The notes: generated by a model not told the origin, from the sequence alone. DNA of 64,000 bases from Actinomycetospora succinea (GCF_004363095.1 NZ_SNYO01000006.1:62001-126000), one strand, 5' to 3'. Counted from the stretch's first letter, positions 1-9,354 are shown. Made by a program: numbers and translations.

Positions 1-914
1 TCGGTGCCGGCGCCGAAGGCGTTGACGAAGTCGCACCCGAAGCGGTCCATGGCCCGCCGCAGCAGCGCCGGCGACATCGGGGAGCCGCCGTAGACGATGG
101 TCCGCAGGTCCGGGAACTCCGACGCCGCCACGAGCGGGTCGGCGAGCAAGGTGTCGATCATGGTCGGCACCAGGAACACCTGCGTGAGCCCGCCGGAGGC
201 CATCCACCGCGCGACCGTCGGCGGGTCGAACTGCGGGAGCACCAGCGAGGTGTAGCCGCGGGCGATGCCGCTGAGCAGCCAGTACATGCCCGCGATGTGG
301 AAGTACGGCGCGGCGGAGTAGTGGAACGTCTCGCGCGTCAGGCCGGCCGCGACCACCGTGGTCGCGGCGAGGTGCTTGCCGAACCGCTGCGAGTGCACCG
401 CCGCCTTGGGCGTCCCGGTCGTCCCGCTGGTGAAGGCGAGGCAGACGGGGTCGGCGTCGTCGACGGCGACGTCGGGGTCGACGTCGTCGCCCTGCTCGAC
501 GAGCTCCTCGTAGGACACGTCCCCGGCACCCGCGTCGTAGCCGACGGTGGGGAGGCCGGGGAGGTCGACCAGGTCCGCGTACCGACCGCCGAGGAAGAGG
601 ACCTTCGGCGCGGCCCGACGCAGCACGGCCGCCAGCTCCGGCGCCGCGAGGCGGAAGTTCAGCGGCACGAACACCGCGCCGAGCTTCAGGCAGGCGAGCA
701 GCGTCTCGACGTACTCGGGCGAGTCGGTGGCGAACAGCGCCACGCGGTCGCCCTTCGCCACGCCCCGGCGCGCCAGCTGCGTCGCCACCCGGTTCACCCG
801 CGCGTCGACCTCGGCGAAGGTCCGGTGCCCGGTCCCGGTGACGAAGCACCGCGCGTGCGGGACGTCCCGGGCCTGGACGCGGATCCAGTCCGCCATCCGC
901 AGGTTCGCCGGCAT
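1..914 (-). CDS. AMP-forming acyl-CoA synthetase, C-terminal part beyond the window
   Basis: From an ATG at 914 the frame is open to the window edge, about 304 residues, the N-terminal portion of an ANL-superfamily ligase that adenylates a carboxylic acid and transfers it to CoA. The phosphate-binding motif AFTSGTTGTPKA is present. The protein closely matches the complete synthetase at 7771-9294: both start with a MADWIR segment and share YVETLLACL and GGSPMSPALLRRAM, so the two are paralogues in one cluster. It begins 5 bp after the transporter stop at 920 and is probably co-transcribed with it. The acid it activates cannot be read from sequence. Confidence 0.85.
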   Translation of the reverse strand, partial: MPANLRMADWIRVQARDVPHARCFVTGTGHRTFAEVDARVNRVATQLARRGVAKGDRVALFATDSPEYVETLLACLKLGAVFVPLNFRLAAPELAAVLRRAAPKVLFLGGRYADLVDLPGLPTVGYDAGAGDVSYEELVEQGDDVDPDVAVDDADPVCLAFTSGTTGTPKAAVHSQRFGKHLAATTVVAAGLTRETFHYSAAPYFHIAGMYWLLSGIARGYTSLVLPQFDPPTVARWMASGGLTQVFLVPTMIDTLLADPLVAASEFPDLRTIVYGGSPMSPALLRRAMDRFGCDFVNAFGAGT

Positions 915-919
915 GCGGG

Positions 920-2266
920 TCAGGCCGGGGTGACGTCGGGGTCGGCGACCGCCGGCGCCGGGATCGGCTCGGCGGCGGTCGTCGTGTCCCGCATCGTCGC
1001 GGCGATCGCCACCCCGACCGCAGCGACGACGAGCAGCAGCACCGCCGGGGCGAAGCGGCTCCCCGTCACCTCCGCGCTCAGCGCGGACAGGTAGGGCCCG
1101 AACCCGGCGCCGAGGGCCCCGCCGAGGCCGTAGCCGAGCGCCGCGCCGGTGTAGCGCACGCGGGTCGGGAACGAGGCGGTGAAGGACGCGAAGGCCGGGA
1201 CCGCGACCGCCCCGCCGATGCAGACGAAGGCGATGAAGCCGATCACGCCGAGCGCGCCCGCGCCGCCCTCCGCGCCGACCGCGGACATCATCGGGAACAC
1301 CACGGCGGCGGCCAGCACGAGCAGCACGATCTGCACCCGCTGTCGGCCCCAGCGGTCGACGAGCTTGCCGGTGAGCAGCATGCAGGGCATGGCGCTGAGC
1401 ATGCCCACCGAGGCGAAGCGCGCGGCCTCCCCCGGGGCCAGCCCGCCCGCGGTCTGCAGGTAGATCGGCAGGTAGGCGGACGCGAAGTAGCCGATGAAGA
1501 GCACCGACGCGGCGAGCACCACGACCCGGCCGAGGGCGAGCGGGTGCTGCCGGGCGATGTCGCGGACCGGGGTCTTCGACGACGTCTCCTCCCGCGCGGC
1601 GTTGCGCTTGAACTCCGGCGAGTCGTCGAGCCGGGTGCGCAGCACGAGCACCAGCACCGTGAGCGGCAGCGAGAGCAGCAGCGGGATGCGCCAGCCCCAG
1701 GCGCCCATGACGTCGTCGGCGATGACGAGCGTGACGACCCCGACGACGGCCGGGGCCAGCGCCGCGCCGAGGGCGTTGCCCAGCGGCGTGATGGAGGCGA
1801 GGAAGCCGTAGTTGCGCCGGGTGCCGTGCTCCGTCACGAACGTCGCCGAGCCCATCAGCTCGCCGCCCGCCGAGAACCCCTGCAGGAGGCGCAGGAGGAC
1901 CAGCAGGACGGGTGCGAGCACGCCGATGGTCGCGTAGGTCGGCAGCAGGCCGATGACGAACGTCGCCGTCCCCATCGTCACGACCGTGGCGATGAGGGTG
2001 AAGCGACGCCCGCGCCGGTCGCCGAGGCGCCCGAAGAACAGCCCGCCCACCGGCCGCGCGAGGAAGCCCGCGCCGAGGGCCAGCAGCGCGGCCAGCACGC
2101 CGGTCGCCGGGTTGTCGGCCGGGAAGAACAACGGCGCCGTGAACACCACCAGGTAGGTGTAGATGGCGAAGTCGTACGCCTCGATCATCGTCCCGAGCAT
2201 CCCGGCGGTCCCCGCCCGGCGCGCTGACTGGTGGCTCTGCGGAGCCGGTGCCTCGGCAGTCGACAT
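920..2266 (-). CDS. MFS transporter, metabolite:H+ symporter (MHS) type
   Basis: 448 residues with about twelve hydrophobic segments. The loop motif GRLGDRRGRRFTL after the second helix and the N-terminal EAYDFAIYTYL are typical of the metabolite:H+ symporter branch of the major facilitator superfamily, which imports organic acids, betaines or aromatic acids by proton symport. It is the first gene of a minus-strand unit followed 5 bp later by an acyl-CoA synthetase, so it may import the acid that the ligase activates. An operator-like site (2281-2300) sits directly upstream of the ATG, and the gene is divergent from the monooxygenase at 2422. Substrate unknown. Confidence 0.88.
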   Translation of the reverse strand: MSTAEAPAPQSHQSARRAGTAGMLGTMIEAYDFAIYTYLVVFTAPLFFPADNPATGVLAALLALGAGFLARPVGGLFFGRLGDRRGRRFTLIATVVTMGTATFVIGLLPTYATIGVLAPVLLVLLRLLQGFSAGGELMGSATFVTEHGTRRNYGFLASITPLGNALGAALAPAVVGVVTLVIADDVMGAWGWRIPLLLSLPLTVLVLVLRTRLDDSPEFKRNAAREETSSKTPVRDIARQHPLALGRVVVLAASVLFIGYFASAYLPIYLQTAGGLAPGEAARFASVGMLSAMPCMLLTGKLVDRWGRQRVQIVLLVLAAAVVFPMMSAVGAEGGAGALGVIGFIAFVCIGGAVAVPAFASFTASFPTRVRYTGAALGYGLGGALGAGFGPYLSALSAEVTGSRFAPAVLLLVVAAVGVAIAATMRDTTTAAEPIPAPAVADPDVTPA

Positions 2267-2280
2267 GGCGCTCTTCTCTC

Positions 2281-2300
2281 GTCAACAACAACGTAGACGT
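2281..2300. promoter_or_regulatory. Operator-like site 1 of the monooxygenase cluster
   Basis: GTCAACAACAACGTAGACGT, 15 bp upstream of the transporter ATG. It contains the inverted repeat CAACGT-AG-ACGTTG (2289-2302) and matches site 2 at 17 of 20 positions. The regulator, perhaps TetR-like, is not in the window. Its position next to the start suggests repression by promoter blocking. Confidence 0.55.
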
Positions 2301-2344
2301 TGAAACTGTGGCGGGAAGTCAAGGTCAAGTCAAGAACACATCCG

Positions 2345-2364
2345 GCGTCTACGTTGACGTTGAC
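2345..2364. promoter_or_regulatory. Operator-like site 2 of the monooxygenase cluster
   Basis: The reverse complement reads GTCAACGTCAACGTAGACGC. It lies 57 bp upstream of the monooxygenase start at 2422 and in opposite orientation to site 1, so the two copies flank the divergent promoter region. Confidence 0.55.
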
Positions 2365-2421
2365 TATCGCGTCGCCGGTCTGCGACCTTGCGGTCGGAGC
2401 GCCGAGGTGAGGAGTGCCGTC

Positions 2422-4224
2422 ATGCCGGACGACCAGGGGTTCGAGGCGATGGACTTCGTCGCCTCCGCGGGCGTCGATCTCGACGGCGTCGACCTCGAGG
2501 CGCTCGGGCGCCGGTACCGCGAGGAGCGGGCCAAGCGCGTCGACGACGACCGCGCCGCCTTCGTCGACCTCAGCGGCGACCGGGCGCGGTACGTCGCGGA
2601 CCCCTTCTCCGCGCCCGAGCCCCGCGCCGCCGTCACGGACACGGTCGAGCTGGTCGTCGTCGGGGCGGGGTTCGGGGGCCTGCTCACCGCGATCCGGTTC
2701 CGCGAGGTCGGCTTCACCCGTATCCGGCTGATCGACACCGCCGGCGACGTGGGCGGGGTCTGGTACTGGAACCGCTATCCGGGCGCGATGTGCGACGTCG
2801 ACTCCCTGACCTACCTCCCGCTGCTCGAGGAGACGGGCTACGTGCCCCGCGACCGGTACGCCGGATCGTCCGAGATCCGCGCCTACGCCCGGCGCCTGGC
2901 CGCGTCTCACGGTCTCGACGAGCTCGCGCTGTTCCACACGACCGTGACCGGGCTGCGGTGGGACGAGGACACCGCGCACTGGACGACCACCACCGACCGG
3001 GGCGACGAGATCGCCTCGCCGTTCGTGATGATCGCCGACGGCAACTTCAACCGGGTGCGCATCCCGGCGATCCCGGGTCTCGGGGACTTCCGGGGGCACT
3101 CGTTCCACACCAGCCGGTGGGACTTCGCCTACACCGGCCGCGACCTCGGCGGTCTCGCCGGCAAGCGCGTCGGCGTCATCGGCACCGGGGCCACCGCGGC
3201 GCAGGTCGTGCCGCCGCTGGCGCGCGCCGCCGAGCACCTGGTCGTCTTCCAGCGCACGCCGTCGACGGTCGGCGTCCGCGCCAACGCCCCCCTCGACCCG
3301 GACGTCGTCGCGGGCCTGGACCCGGGGTGGCAGCGGGAGCGGATCCGCAACTTCGCCGCCATCGTGTCCGGCCGACGCCAGCCCGTGGACCTCGTCCGCG
3401 ACGGCTGGACCGACTACCACCAGGCGGCCCCGGTCCCCCGCGACGGCGAGGACGCCGCAGCCGCCGCGCGGCGGGGCAACCTGCTGCACATGGAGGCGCT
3501 GCGCGCCCGCGTCGACGCGACGGTCCACGATCCCGCCACCGCCGAGGCGCTCAAGCCCTGGTACGCGTACTTCTGCACGCGGCCGGTGTTCCACGACGAG
3601 TACCTCGCCACCTTCAACCGGCCCGACACGACGCTCGTCGACACCGGCGGGCGGGGCATCGAGCGCTTCTCCGAGGACGGGGTCGTGGTGGACGGCGTCG
3701 AGCACCCGCTCGACTGCCTCGTCCTCGCGACCGGCTTCGCCTACGGCACGCCCTACACCGACAAGATCGGGTTCGACGTGGTGGGTCGTGACGGGCTGCG
3801 GATCTCGGAGAAGTACGCGACGCGGTTCTCGACCCTGCACGGGCTGATGAGCCGCGGCTTCCCGAACCTGTTCATGATCCCGGGCGGGAACATGCAGTCC
3901 TCCGTGACGCTCAACGTGCTCCACACGCTCGACGAGAACGCGCTCCACGCGGCGGGCGTGGCGGCCCGGACACGCGAGCTCGGGGCGCGCTGCTTCGACG
4001 TCGAGGCCGACGCGGAGGAGAAGTGGGTCGCGGAGTGCGTCACGCACGCCCGGGACAACGCCGAGTTCCTCGAGTCGTGCACGCCGAACCGCTTCAACGC
4101 CGAGGGCGACCTCTCCCGGCGGTCCCTGGCGACCTCGAACCATCCCCTGCCGGTGCTCGAGTTCTTCGACCTTCTGCGCGCGTGGCGTGACGAGGGCTCC
4201 CTGCCGGGCCTGGAACTCGGCTGA
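2422..4224 (+). CDS. Baeyer-Villiger-type flavin monooxygenase
   Basis: 600 residues from the ATG at 2422, chosen because GAGGAG lies 7 bp upstream; the frame is open further upstream but runs through the operator region. The FAD Rossmann motif GAGFGG is at residues 81-86, the Baeyer-Villiger fingerprint F-x-G-x3-H-x3-W appears as FRGHSFHTSRW near residue 223, and the NADPH motif GTGATAAQ follows. Such enzymes insert one oxygen atom next to a carbonyl, turning ketones into esters or lactones, using NADPH and O2. It is divergent from the transporter and converges on a second monooxygenase 6 bp away. The substrate is not evident; a cyclic or methyl ketone is likely. Confidence 0.9.
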   Translation: MPDDQGFEAMDFVASAGVDLDGVDLEALGRRYREERAKRVDDDRAAFVDLSGDRARYVADPFSAPEPRAAVTDTVELVVVGAGFGGLLTAIRFREVGFTRIRLIDTAGDVGGVWYWNRYPGAMCDVDSLTYLPLLEETGYVPRDRYAGSSEIRAYARRLAASHGLDELALFHTTVTGLRWDEDTAHWTTTTDRGDEIASPFVMIADGNFNRVRIPAIPGLGDFRGHSFHTSRWDFAYTGRDLGGLAGKRVGVIGTGATAAQVVPPLARAAEHLVVFQRTPSTVGVRANAPLDPDVVAGLDPGWQRERIRNFAAIVSGRRQPVDLVRDGWTDYHQAAPVPRDGEDAAAAARRGNLLHMEALRARVDATVHDPATAEALKPWYAYFCTRPVFHDEYLATFNRPDTTLVDTGGRGIERFSEDGVVVDGVEHPLDCLVLATGFAYGTPYTDKIGFDVVGRDGLRISEKYATRFSTLHGLMSRGFPNLFMIPGGNMQSSVTLNVLHTLDENALHAAGVAARTRELGARCFDVEADAEEKWVAECVTHARDNAEFLESCTPNRFNAEGDLSRRSLATSNHPLPVLEFFDLLRAWRDEGSLPGLELG

Positions 4225-4230
4225 CCTACC

Positions 4231-6162
4231 TCAGGCCACCTCGGCCGCGCGTCCCCGCCGCGGCTCGACGATGTAGTCGTCGAGCCCGGAGGCGCGCATG
4301 AAGTGGTGGAAGTCGACGTTGCGGAAGGGGCTGTTGACGGTGACCCGACCCCGCGCGTTGCGGTAGTAGGTCGACATCCCGGGGTGGGTCCACACCATCG
4401 ACGCGTGCGCGGCGTCCACCTCGGCGTTGTAGGCGTCGTGGACGTCGCGGCGGCACTCGATGCTCCCGGCGCCCGCGCGGAACATCTCCTCGAGCATCCG
4501 GCGCACGTAGCCGGTCTGCTGCTCGAGGACCACGATGAAGCTCCCGCCGTGGCCGGGCTGGAGGTTCGGGCCGTAGAGGCAGAAGAAGTTCGGCAGGTCG
4601 GGCACGACGGTGCCGAGGTAGGCCTGGGCGTCGTCGTCGTCCCAGATCTCGCGGATCGTGCGGCCCGAGCGGCCGCGGACGTCCATCGAGCCCAGGAAGC
4701 GCACCACGTCGAAGCCGGTCGCGGCGACCAGCACGTCGACCTCGCGCTCCACGCCGTCGCCCGCGACGACCGCGTGCGGGCGCACCTCTGCGGCGCCGTC
4801 CGCCGCGAGCGTGACGTCGTCGCGGCGCAGCGCGCGATACCAGCCGTTGTCGAACAGCATCCGCTTGCCGTAGGGCGGGTAGGTCGGCAGGACCTTGGGC
4901 AGCAGGTCCTGCCGGTCGCCGAGCTCGTCGGTGATGTACCGGGTGAAGAACTCGCGGTGGCGGTCGTTGACCTCGTTGAGCGAACGCTCCGGGTGGGGCC
5001 ACGCGGGGTCGCGCTGCAGCGTCGGGTGGAGCTTGTCGTTGAAGTTCCAGAACAGCCGCAGCCGGTACCACAGGCGGTAGAGCGGGACGGTCGTCAGCAG
5101 CCAGCGCAGCGGGTCCGGCACCGGCGTCTGGAACTTCTCGAACGGCACGATCCACTGCGGCGACCGCTGGTAGACGTGGACCTCCGCGGCGTCGCGCACG
5201 ATCGCCGGAACCACCTGCATCGCGCTCGCCCCGTTGCCGATCACGGCGACGCGCTTGCCGGTGACGTCGAGGTCCTCGGGCCAGTCCCCGGTGTGCGCGC
5301 GCTCGCCGGTGAAGGTGTCGAGTCCGGGGACGTCCGGCCACACCGGCCGGGCGAACGCGCCCACCGCGCTGATCAGGACGTCGGCGCTCAGGGTGCGCGC
5401 CGCGCCGTCCGCGCCCCGCACGTCGACCTCCCAGGACTGCGCGGCCTCGTCCCAGCGGGCCGCGAGCACCTCGGTGCGCAGCTGGATGCGGGGGCGGACG
5501 CCGAGATCGGTAGCAGCCGATTCGAAGTAGTCGTGGAGGGTGTCGCGCAGCGAGAAGTACGCCGGCCAGTCATAGGTGTCGTAGAACGAGTAGCTGTAGA
5601 GGTGGCTCGGGGTGTCGACCCCGCAGCCCGGGTACCGGTTGCGCCACCACGTCCCGCCGACCGCGTCGGCCTTCTCGAGGATCGTGTACTCGACCCCCAG
5701 CCGGGCCAGCTCGACGCCGATCGCGATGCCCGAGGCCCCCGCCCCGACGACGATGGCGCGGAACCCGGGCGGCGGGACCGCGTCGGCGGGCGGCGGCCGG
5801 TCGGCCTCCTGCTCGGCCGAGAGCCCGAAGACCTGGCGCAGCATCGGCCCGTACTCGTCGGGGACCTCCTGGGCCATCGACACCGACAGCATGCGCACGA
5901 GCAGGGCCTCGGAGGGCTCGGGGATCGCGGGCGGGCACCCGCCGAGCCAGGCGGTGATCGCGGCCGCGGCGGCGTCGCGGATCTCCTGCTGCACCTCGGG
6001 CGGCAGCCCGGCGTCGTCGTGGTCGCTCATCCCGCGGGCGCGGGTGGGGCGGTAGGGCGCCTCGAGCCACCGCTCGTCCCCGCCGAGCTGCACGAGCATC
6101 GGGAGGAGCGAGGGGATGTTGGCGATCGCGACCGCCTCGTCGACCGGGGCGCCGGCATCCAT
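4231..6162 (-). CDS. Flavin monooxygenase of the 4-hydroxyacetophenone monooxygenase type
   Basis: 643 residues. An N-terminal region of about 130 residues precedes the FAD motif GAGASG, a layout typical of HAPMO-like enzymes, which oxidise aryl or alkyl ketones to esters. The fingerprint FTGERAHTGDW and the NADPH motif GNGASAMQ are both present. AAGGA lies just upstream of the ATG at 6162. The gene has its own operator-like site at 6205-6224 and converges with the other monooxygenase, which is of a clearly different subtype, so the two probably act on different ketones or on successive steps. Confidence 0.9.
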   Translation of the reverse strand: MDAGAPVDEAVAIANIPSLLPMLVQLGGDERWLEAPYRPTRARGMSDHDDAGLPPEVQQEIRDAAAAAITAWLGGCPPAIPEPSEALLVRMLSVSMAQEVPDEYGPMLRQVFGLSAEQEADRPPPADAVPPPGFRAIVVGAGASGIAIGVELARLGVEYTILEKADAVGGTWWRNRYPGCGVDTPSHLYSYSFYDTYDWPAYFSLRDTLHDYFESAATDLGVRPRIQLRTEVLAARWDEAAQSWEVDVRGADGAARTLSADVLISAVGAFARPVWPDVPGLDTFTGERAHTGDWPEDLDVTGKRVAVIGNGASAMQVVPAIVRDAAEVHVYQRSPQWIVPFEKFQTPVPDPLRWLLTTVPLYRLWYRLRLFWNFNDKLHPTLQRDPAWPHPERSLNEVNDRHREFFTRYITDELGDRQDLLPKVLPTYPPYGKRMLFDNGWYRALRRDDVTLAADGAAEVRPHAVVAGDGVEREVDVLVAATGFDVVRFLGSMDVRGRSGRTIREIWDDDDAQAYLGTVVPDLPNFFCLYGPNLQPGHGGSFIVVLEQQTGYVRRMLEEMFRAGAGSIECRRDVHDAYNAEVDAAHASMVWTHPGMSTYYRNARGRVTVNSPFRNVDFHHFMRASGLDDYIVEPRRGRAAEVA

Positions 6163-6204
6163 GGGTCGTCCTTTCGTCGCCGACGGGCAGCGCCCCGAGA
6201 GTAT

Positions 6205-6224
6205 GCGTCAACGTTGACGCTGAC
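6205..6224. promoter_or_regulatory. Operator-like site 3 of the monooxygenase cluster
   Basis: The reverse complement is GTCAGCGTCAACGTTGACGC, containing the perfect palindrome GTCAACGTTGAC. It lies 42 bp upstream of the monooxygenase start at 6162 and beyond the stop of the preceding gene (6239). It matches site 2 at 18 of 20 positions. Confidence 0.55.
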
Positions 6225-6238
6225 AAGTTGGGGACCGC

Positions 6239-7006
6239 TCAGGACGACCGACGCCGCGCCAGCACCGCCGCGAACTCGGCGCCCTGCATGGCCTGCTCCT
6301 CGAGGGCGAGGCCGTGGTCGAGGGCCCGCGATGCCGCGTCCTTGAGGTGGAGGTTCAGCACCCGCTTGGTGCTCTGGAGGGCGAACGGCGGCAGGGCCGC
6401 CCACCGGCGCGCCAGAGCGGTCGCCGTGGCGAGCACCGACGGACCGTCGACGACCTCGGTCGCCAGGCCGATCGCGACGGCTTCCTCGGCGGTGAGCACC
6501 TCGGCGCCGAGGAGCAGGCGTTTCGCGCGGTTCACCCCGATGATCGCCGGCCAGAGCGCGGCGCTGCCGTTGCCCGCGGTCACCCCGCCGGCGACGTGCC
6601 GGTCGCCGAGGTGCGCGCGGCGTGCGACGACCGAGGCGTCGGCGAGCGTCGCGAGCACGGCGCCGAGCCCGAGGGCGTCGCCGTTGACGGCCGCGACCAC
6701 GGGTTTCTCGAGGTCGAGCAGGGTCTCCACGATCATCCGCGCCTCCTGCACGGGGGTGAGCCCGGTCAGGGTGGTGAAGGTCCGCGACGCGCTGCTGTCG
6801 CCGCCGCGGCAGAAGGTGTCGCCCGCGCCGGTCAGCACGACCGCGCGGACCCGCTCGTCGGCGCGGGCGCGCACGAACAACCGCGTCAGCTCCGAGTGCA
6901 TCGTGTCGTCGACGGCGTTCCCGTGCTCCGGGCGGTCGAGCGTCAGCCTCGCGACGCCGTCCTCCACGGCGATCCGGATGCGGGTGAACTCCTTCTGGTC
7001 GAGCAC
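6239..7006 (-). CDS. Enoyl-CoA hydratase/isomerase family protein
   Basis: 255 residues from a GTG at 7006, chosen because AGGAGGAGG precedes it; a longer reading would overlap the upstream dehydrogenase gene. Crotonase-fold features: GAGDTFCRGGD for the first oxyanion loop and AAVNGDALGLGA for the second. The usual GDGG segment is GNGS here, so the exact reaction (hydration, isomerisation or hydrolysis of an acyl-CoA) is uncertain. It is last in a three-gene unit after the dehydrogenase and acyl-CoA synthetase, consistent with processing a CoA thioester made by the synthetase. Confidence 0.85.
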   Translation of the reverse strand: MLDQKEFTRIRIAVEDGVARLTLDRPEHGNAVDDTMHSELTRLFVRARADERVRAVVLTGAGDTFCRGGDSSASRTFTTLTGLTPVQEARMIVETLLDLEKPVVAAVNGDALGLGAVLATLADASVVARRAHLGDRHVAGGVTAGNGSAALWPAIIGVNRAKRLLLGAEVLTAEEAVAIGLATEVVDGPSVLATATALARRWAALPPFALQSTKRVLNLHLKDAASRALDHGLALEEQAMQGAEFAAVLARRRSS

Positions 7007-7031
7007 GGCTCCTCCTCCTGTTCTCCCCGGC

Positions 7032-7790
7032 TCACGCGAGCCCGGGCACGGCCGCCGTGAGCCCGCCGTCCACCGGCAGCACGACACCCGTGACGTGGGC
7101 AGCCCGGTCGCTCACCAACCAGCACACGGCATCGGCGATCTCGCCCGCCCGCGCCGCACGGCCCACGGGGTGGGCGGCCGCGAACTCGTCCGCCTCCAGG
7201 CCCGCGGTCAGCTCCGTCGCGACCAGGCCGGGCGCCACCGCATTGACCCGGACACCGTGGCGGGCGTACTCCACGGCCGCGGTCCGGGTGAGCCCGATGA
7301 CCGCGTGCTTGCTCGCCGCGTACGCGCACGCTCCGGGGACGCCGCGCAGACCGGCGCCGGAGGTCATGTTGACGACGGCGCCGCGGCCCTGGCCCACCAT
7401 GACCGGGAGCTGGGCACGCAGGCCGTGCAGGACGCCGCCCACGTTGACCTGCTGCACGCGCCAGAACGCGTCCACGGGGTAGTCCGCGGTCGGCACCTGC
7501 GGTCCGGGCACGCCCGCGTTGTTGACCGCCGCGTCGAGCCGGCCGAACCGGGCCACGGCGGCGTCCACGGCGTCCGCGACGGCATCGGCGCGCGAGACGT
7601 CGGCGGGGACGGCGAGGACCTCGACGCCGGTGAGCTCGTCGGCCAGCGCGGCGAGGGCGGGTTCGTCCCGGTCGACGAGGACGAGCGCGCTCCCTTCGGC
7701 GGCCAGTCCGCGGGCCACCGCCGCACCGATCCCCCGGGCGGCGCCGGTCACGAGCGCGACGCGCGCCGGGCTACAGCCGGCGGAGCTCAC
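7032..7790 (-). CDS. SDR family NAD(P)-dependent oxidoreductase
   Basis: 252 residues of a classical short-chain dehydrogenase: cofactor motif TGAARGIG near the N-terminus, NNAG, and the catalytic YAASK with an upstream Ser. It converts an alcohol and a ketone into each other using NAD(P)(H). The GTG start at 7790 overlaps the end of the acyl-CoA synthetase gene by 20 bp, so translation is coupled. In this cluster it could oxidise a secondary alcohol to the ketone used by the flavin monooxygenases; that role is inferred from context only. Confidence 0.88.
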   Translation of the reverse strand: MSSAGCSPARVALVTGAARGIGAAVARGLAAEGSALVLVDRDEPALAALADELTGVEVLAVPADVSRADAVADAVDAAVARFGRLDAAVNNAGVPGPQVPTADYPVDAFWRVQQVNVGGVLHGLRAQLPVMVGQGRGAVVNMTSGAGLRGVPGACAYAASKHAVIGLTRTAAVEYARHGVRVNAVAPGLVATELTAGLEADEFAAAHPVGRAARAGEIADAVCWLVSDRAAHVTGVVLPVDGGLTAAVPGLA

Positions 7791-9294
7791 GCTTGAGCAC
7801 CTTGCCCGCCGCGTTGCGCGGCAGGTCGTCGTGGACGACGAAGCGCGCCGGCACCTTGAAGCCCGCCAGCCGGGCCCGGCAGTGCGCCCGCACCTCGTCC
7901 TCGTCGAAGCGAGCCCCGGGACCGACGACCACGTGGGCGCGCACGACCTCGCCCCAGTGCTCGTCGGGGACGCCGACCACGGCGACCTCCCGGAGCGCCG
8001 GATGCTCGCCGAGCACGTCCTCGATCTCGACGGGGTAGACGTTCTCCCCGCCCCGGATGATCATGTCCTTCTTGCGCCCGGCCAGGTACAGGTAGCCGTC
8101 CCCGTCGCGGTAGGCCAGGTCACCGGTGCGGAACCACCCGTCGGCGAGCACCTCGGCCGTCGCGTCGGGTTGCCCCAGGTAGCCGTCCATGGTCGCGTCG
8201 GCGCGGAAGACGAGCTCGCCGACCTCGGCGTCGGCGACCTCGCGCAGGTCGTCGTCGCACACCCGCAGATCCACCCCCGTCACGGCGCGCCCGATCGAGC
8301 CGAGCAGGTGCTCGTGGCCGTCGAGGGCGAGCCGGTGGTCCTCCGGGGTGAGGCTCGCGGAGCACCCGCCTTCGGTGCTGCCGAACATGTTGAGGAAGTC
8401 GCAGTCGAAGACCGCCATGGCCCGGCGCAGCAGGGCCGGCGACATCGGCGACCCACCGTAGCCGATCGACCGGACCGCGGACAGGTCGCCGGTGCGCACG
8501 GCGTCCTGCTCGAGCAGCATCGCGATCATCGTGGGGACGAGGAAGACGTCCGAGAGCTCGCCCGACGCCATCCAGCGCGCCACGTTCGGCGGGTCGAAGG
8601 CGGGCAGGATCAGCGAGGCGTGGCCGCGCGCGATGCCGGCGAGCACGTAGTTCATCCCGCCGACGTGGAACAGCGGCGAGGCCGTGTAGTGCACGGTCGT
8701 GCTCGTCATCCGCCGGTCGATCAGGCACTGCACGACGAGGTGCTTGACCATGCGCTGCGAGTGCACGACCGCCTTCGGCAGGGCCGTCGTCCCGCTGGTG
8801 AAGGCCAGGCACACCGTGTCCGCGTCGTCGACCTCGACGTCGATCTCGACATCCGCGCCGCGCGCGAGCAGGTCGGCGTAGCTCCGGTCCCCTGCCGGCC
8901 CGTCGTAGCAGATCGTCGCCTCCAGCCCGGGCACGTCGAGCGCCCGCACCGCCTCGGCGTACCGGGCGCTGAAGAACAGGACCTTGGCCTCCGCCGTCCG
9001 CAGCAGCGCCTGGAGCTCGGGCGGCGCCAGCCGGAAGTTCAGCGGCACGTAGACGGCACCGAGCTCGAGGCACGCGAGCAGGGTCTCGACGTACTCGGCG
9101 GAGTCGGTCGCGAACAGGGCCACGCGGTCACCACGGGTGACCCCGAGGCGGACCAGCTCCCCGGCCACCCGGTTCACGCGGCTGTTGACCTCGGCGAACG
9201 TGCGCGCCCCGGTCTCGGTGACCAGGCAGCGCCGGTGCGGGACGTTCCGGGCGTGGATGCGGATCCAGTCGGCCATCCGCGAGTTGCGTTGCAT
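7771..9294 (-). CDS. AMP-forming acyl-CoA synthetase
   Basis: 507 residues, a complete ANL-superfamily ligase: AFTSGTTALPKA (adenylate motif, with Ala-Leu in place of the common Gly-x), GSTEGG, the hinge region YRDGDGYLYLAGRKKD with GGENVYPVEIE, and the C-terminal Lys in AAGKVLKRELR. It is the first gene of a unit with the dehydrogenase and hydratase-family genes. Operator-like site 4 lies 60 bp upstream of the ATG at 9294. The protein is a paralogue of the one at the left window edge, which suggests duplication inside the cluster or two acids of similar shape. Confidence 0.92.
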   Translation of the reverse strand: MQRNSRMADWIRIHARNVPHRRCLVTETGARTFAEVNSRVNRVAGELVRLGVTRGDRVALFATDSAEYVETLLACLELGAVYVPLNFRLAPPELQALLRTAEAKVLFFSARYAEAVRALDVPGLEATICYDGPAGDRSYADLLARGADVEIDVEVDDADTVCLAFTSGTTALPKAVVHSQRMVKHLVVQCLIDRRMTSTTVHYTASPLFHVGGMNYVLAGIARGHASLILPAFDPPNVARWMASGELSDVFLVPTMIAMLLEQDAVRTGDLSAVRSIGYGGSPMSPALLRRAMAVFDCDFLNMFGSTEGGCSASLTPEDHRLALDGHEHLLGSIGRAVTGVDLRVCDDDLREVADAEVGELVFRADATMDGYLGQPDATAEVLADGWFRTGDLAYRDGDGYLYLAGRKKDMIIRGGENVYPVEIEDVLGEHPALREVAVVGVPDEHWGEVVRAHVVVGPGARFDEDEVRAHCRARLAGFKVPARFVVHDDLPRNAAGKVLKRELRRL

Positions 9295-9354
9295 CGCACC
9301 GACTCCGTCATCGCTGGCGTTGACGGAACGGAGCCTAGTGAGGTCGCCGAGAAC

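Noticed and set aside
2185-4143. Long open frame opposite the Baeyer-Villiger monooxygenase
   Set aside because: It is Arg/Val/Pro-rich with no known domain and mirrors the true gene, a common artefact in GC-rich coding DNA. The same holds for many other long opposite-strand frames, e.g. 14035-16764 and 18154-20001.
6239-7087. Longer start for the hydratase-family gene at 7087
   Set aside because: The extra residues are Arg/Pro-rich, overlap the dehydrogenase gene and lack the strong ribosome site found before the GTG at 7006.
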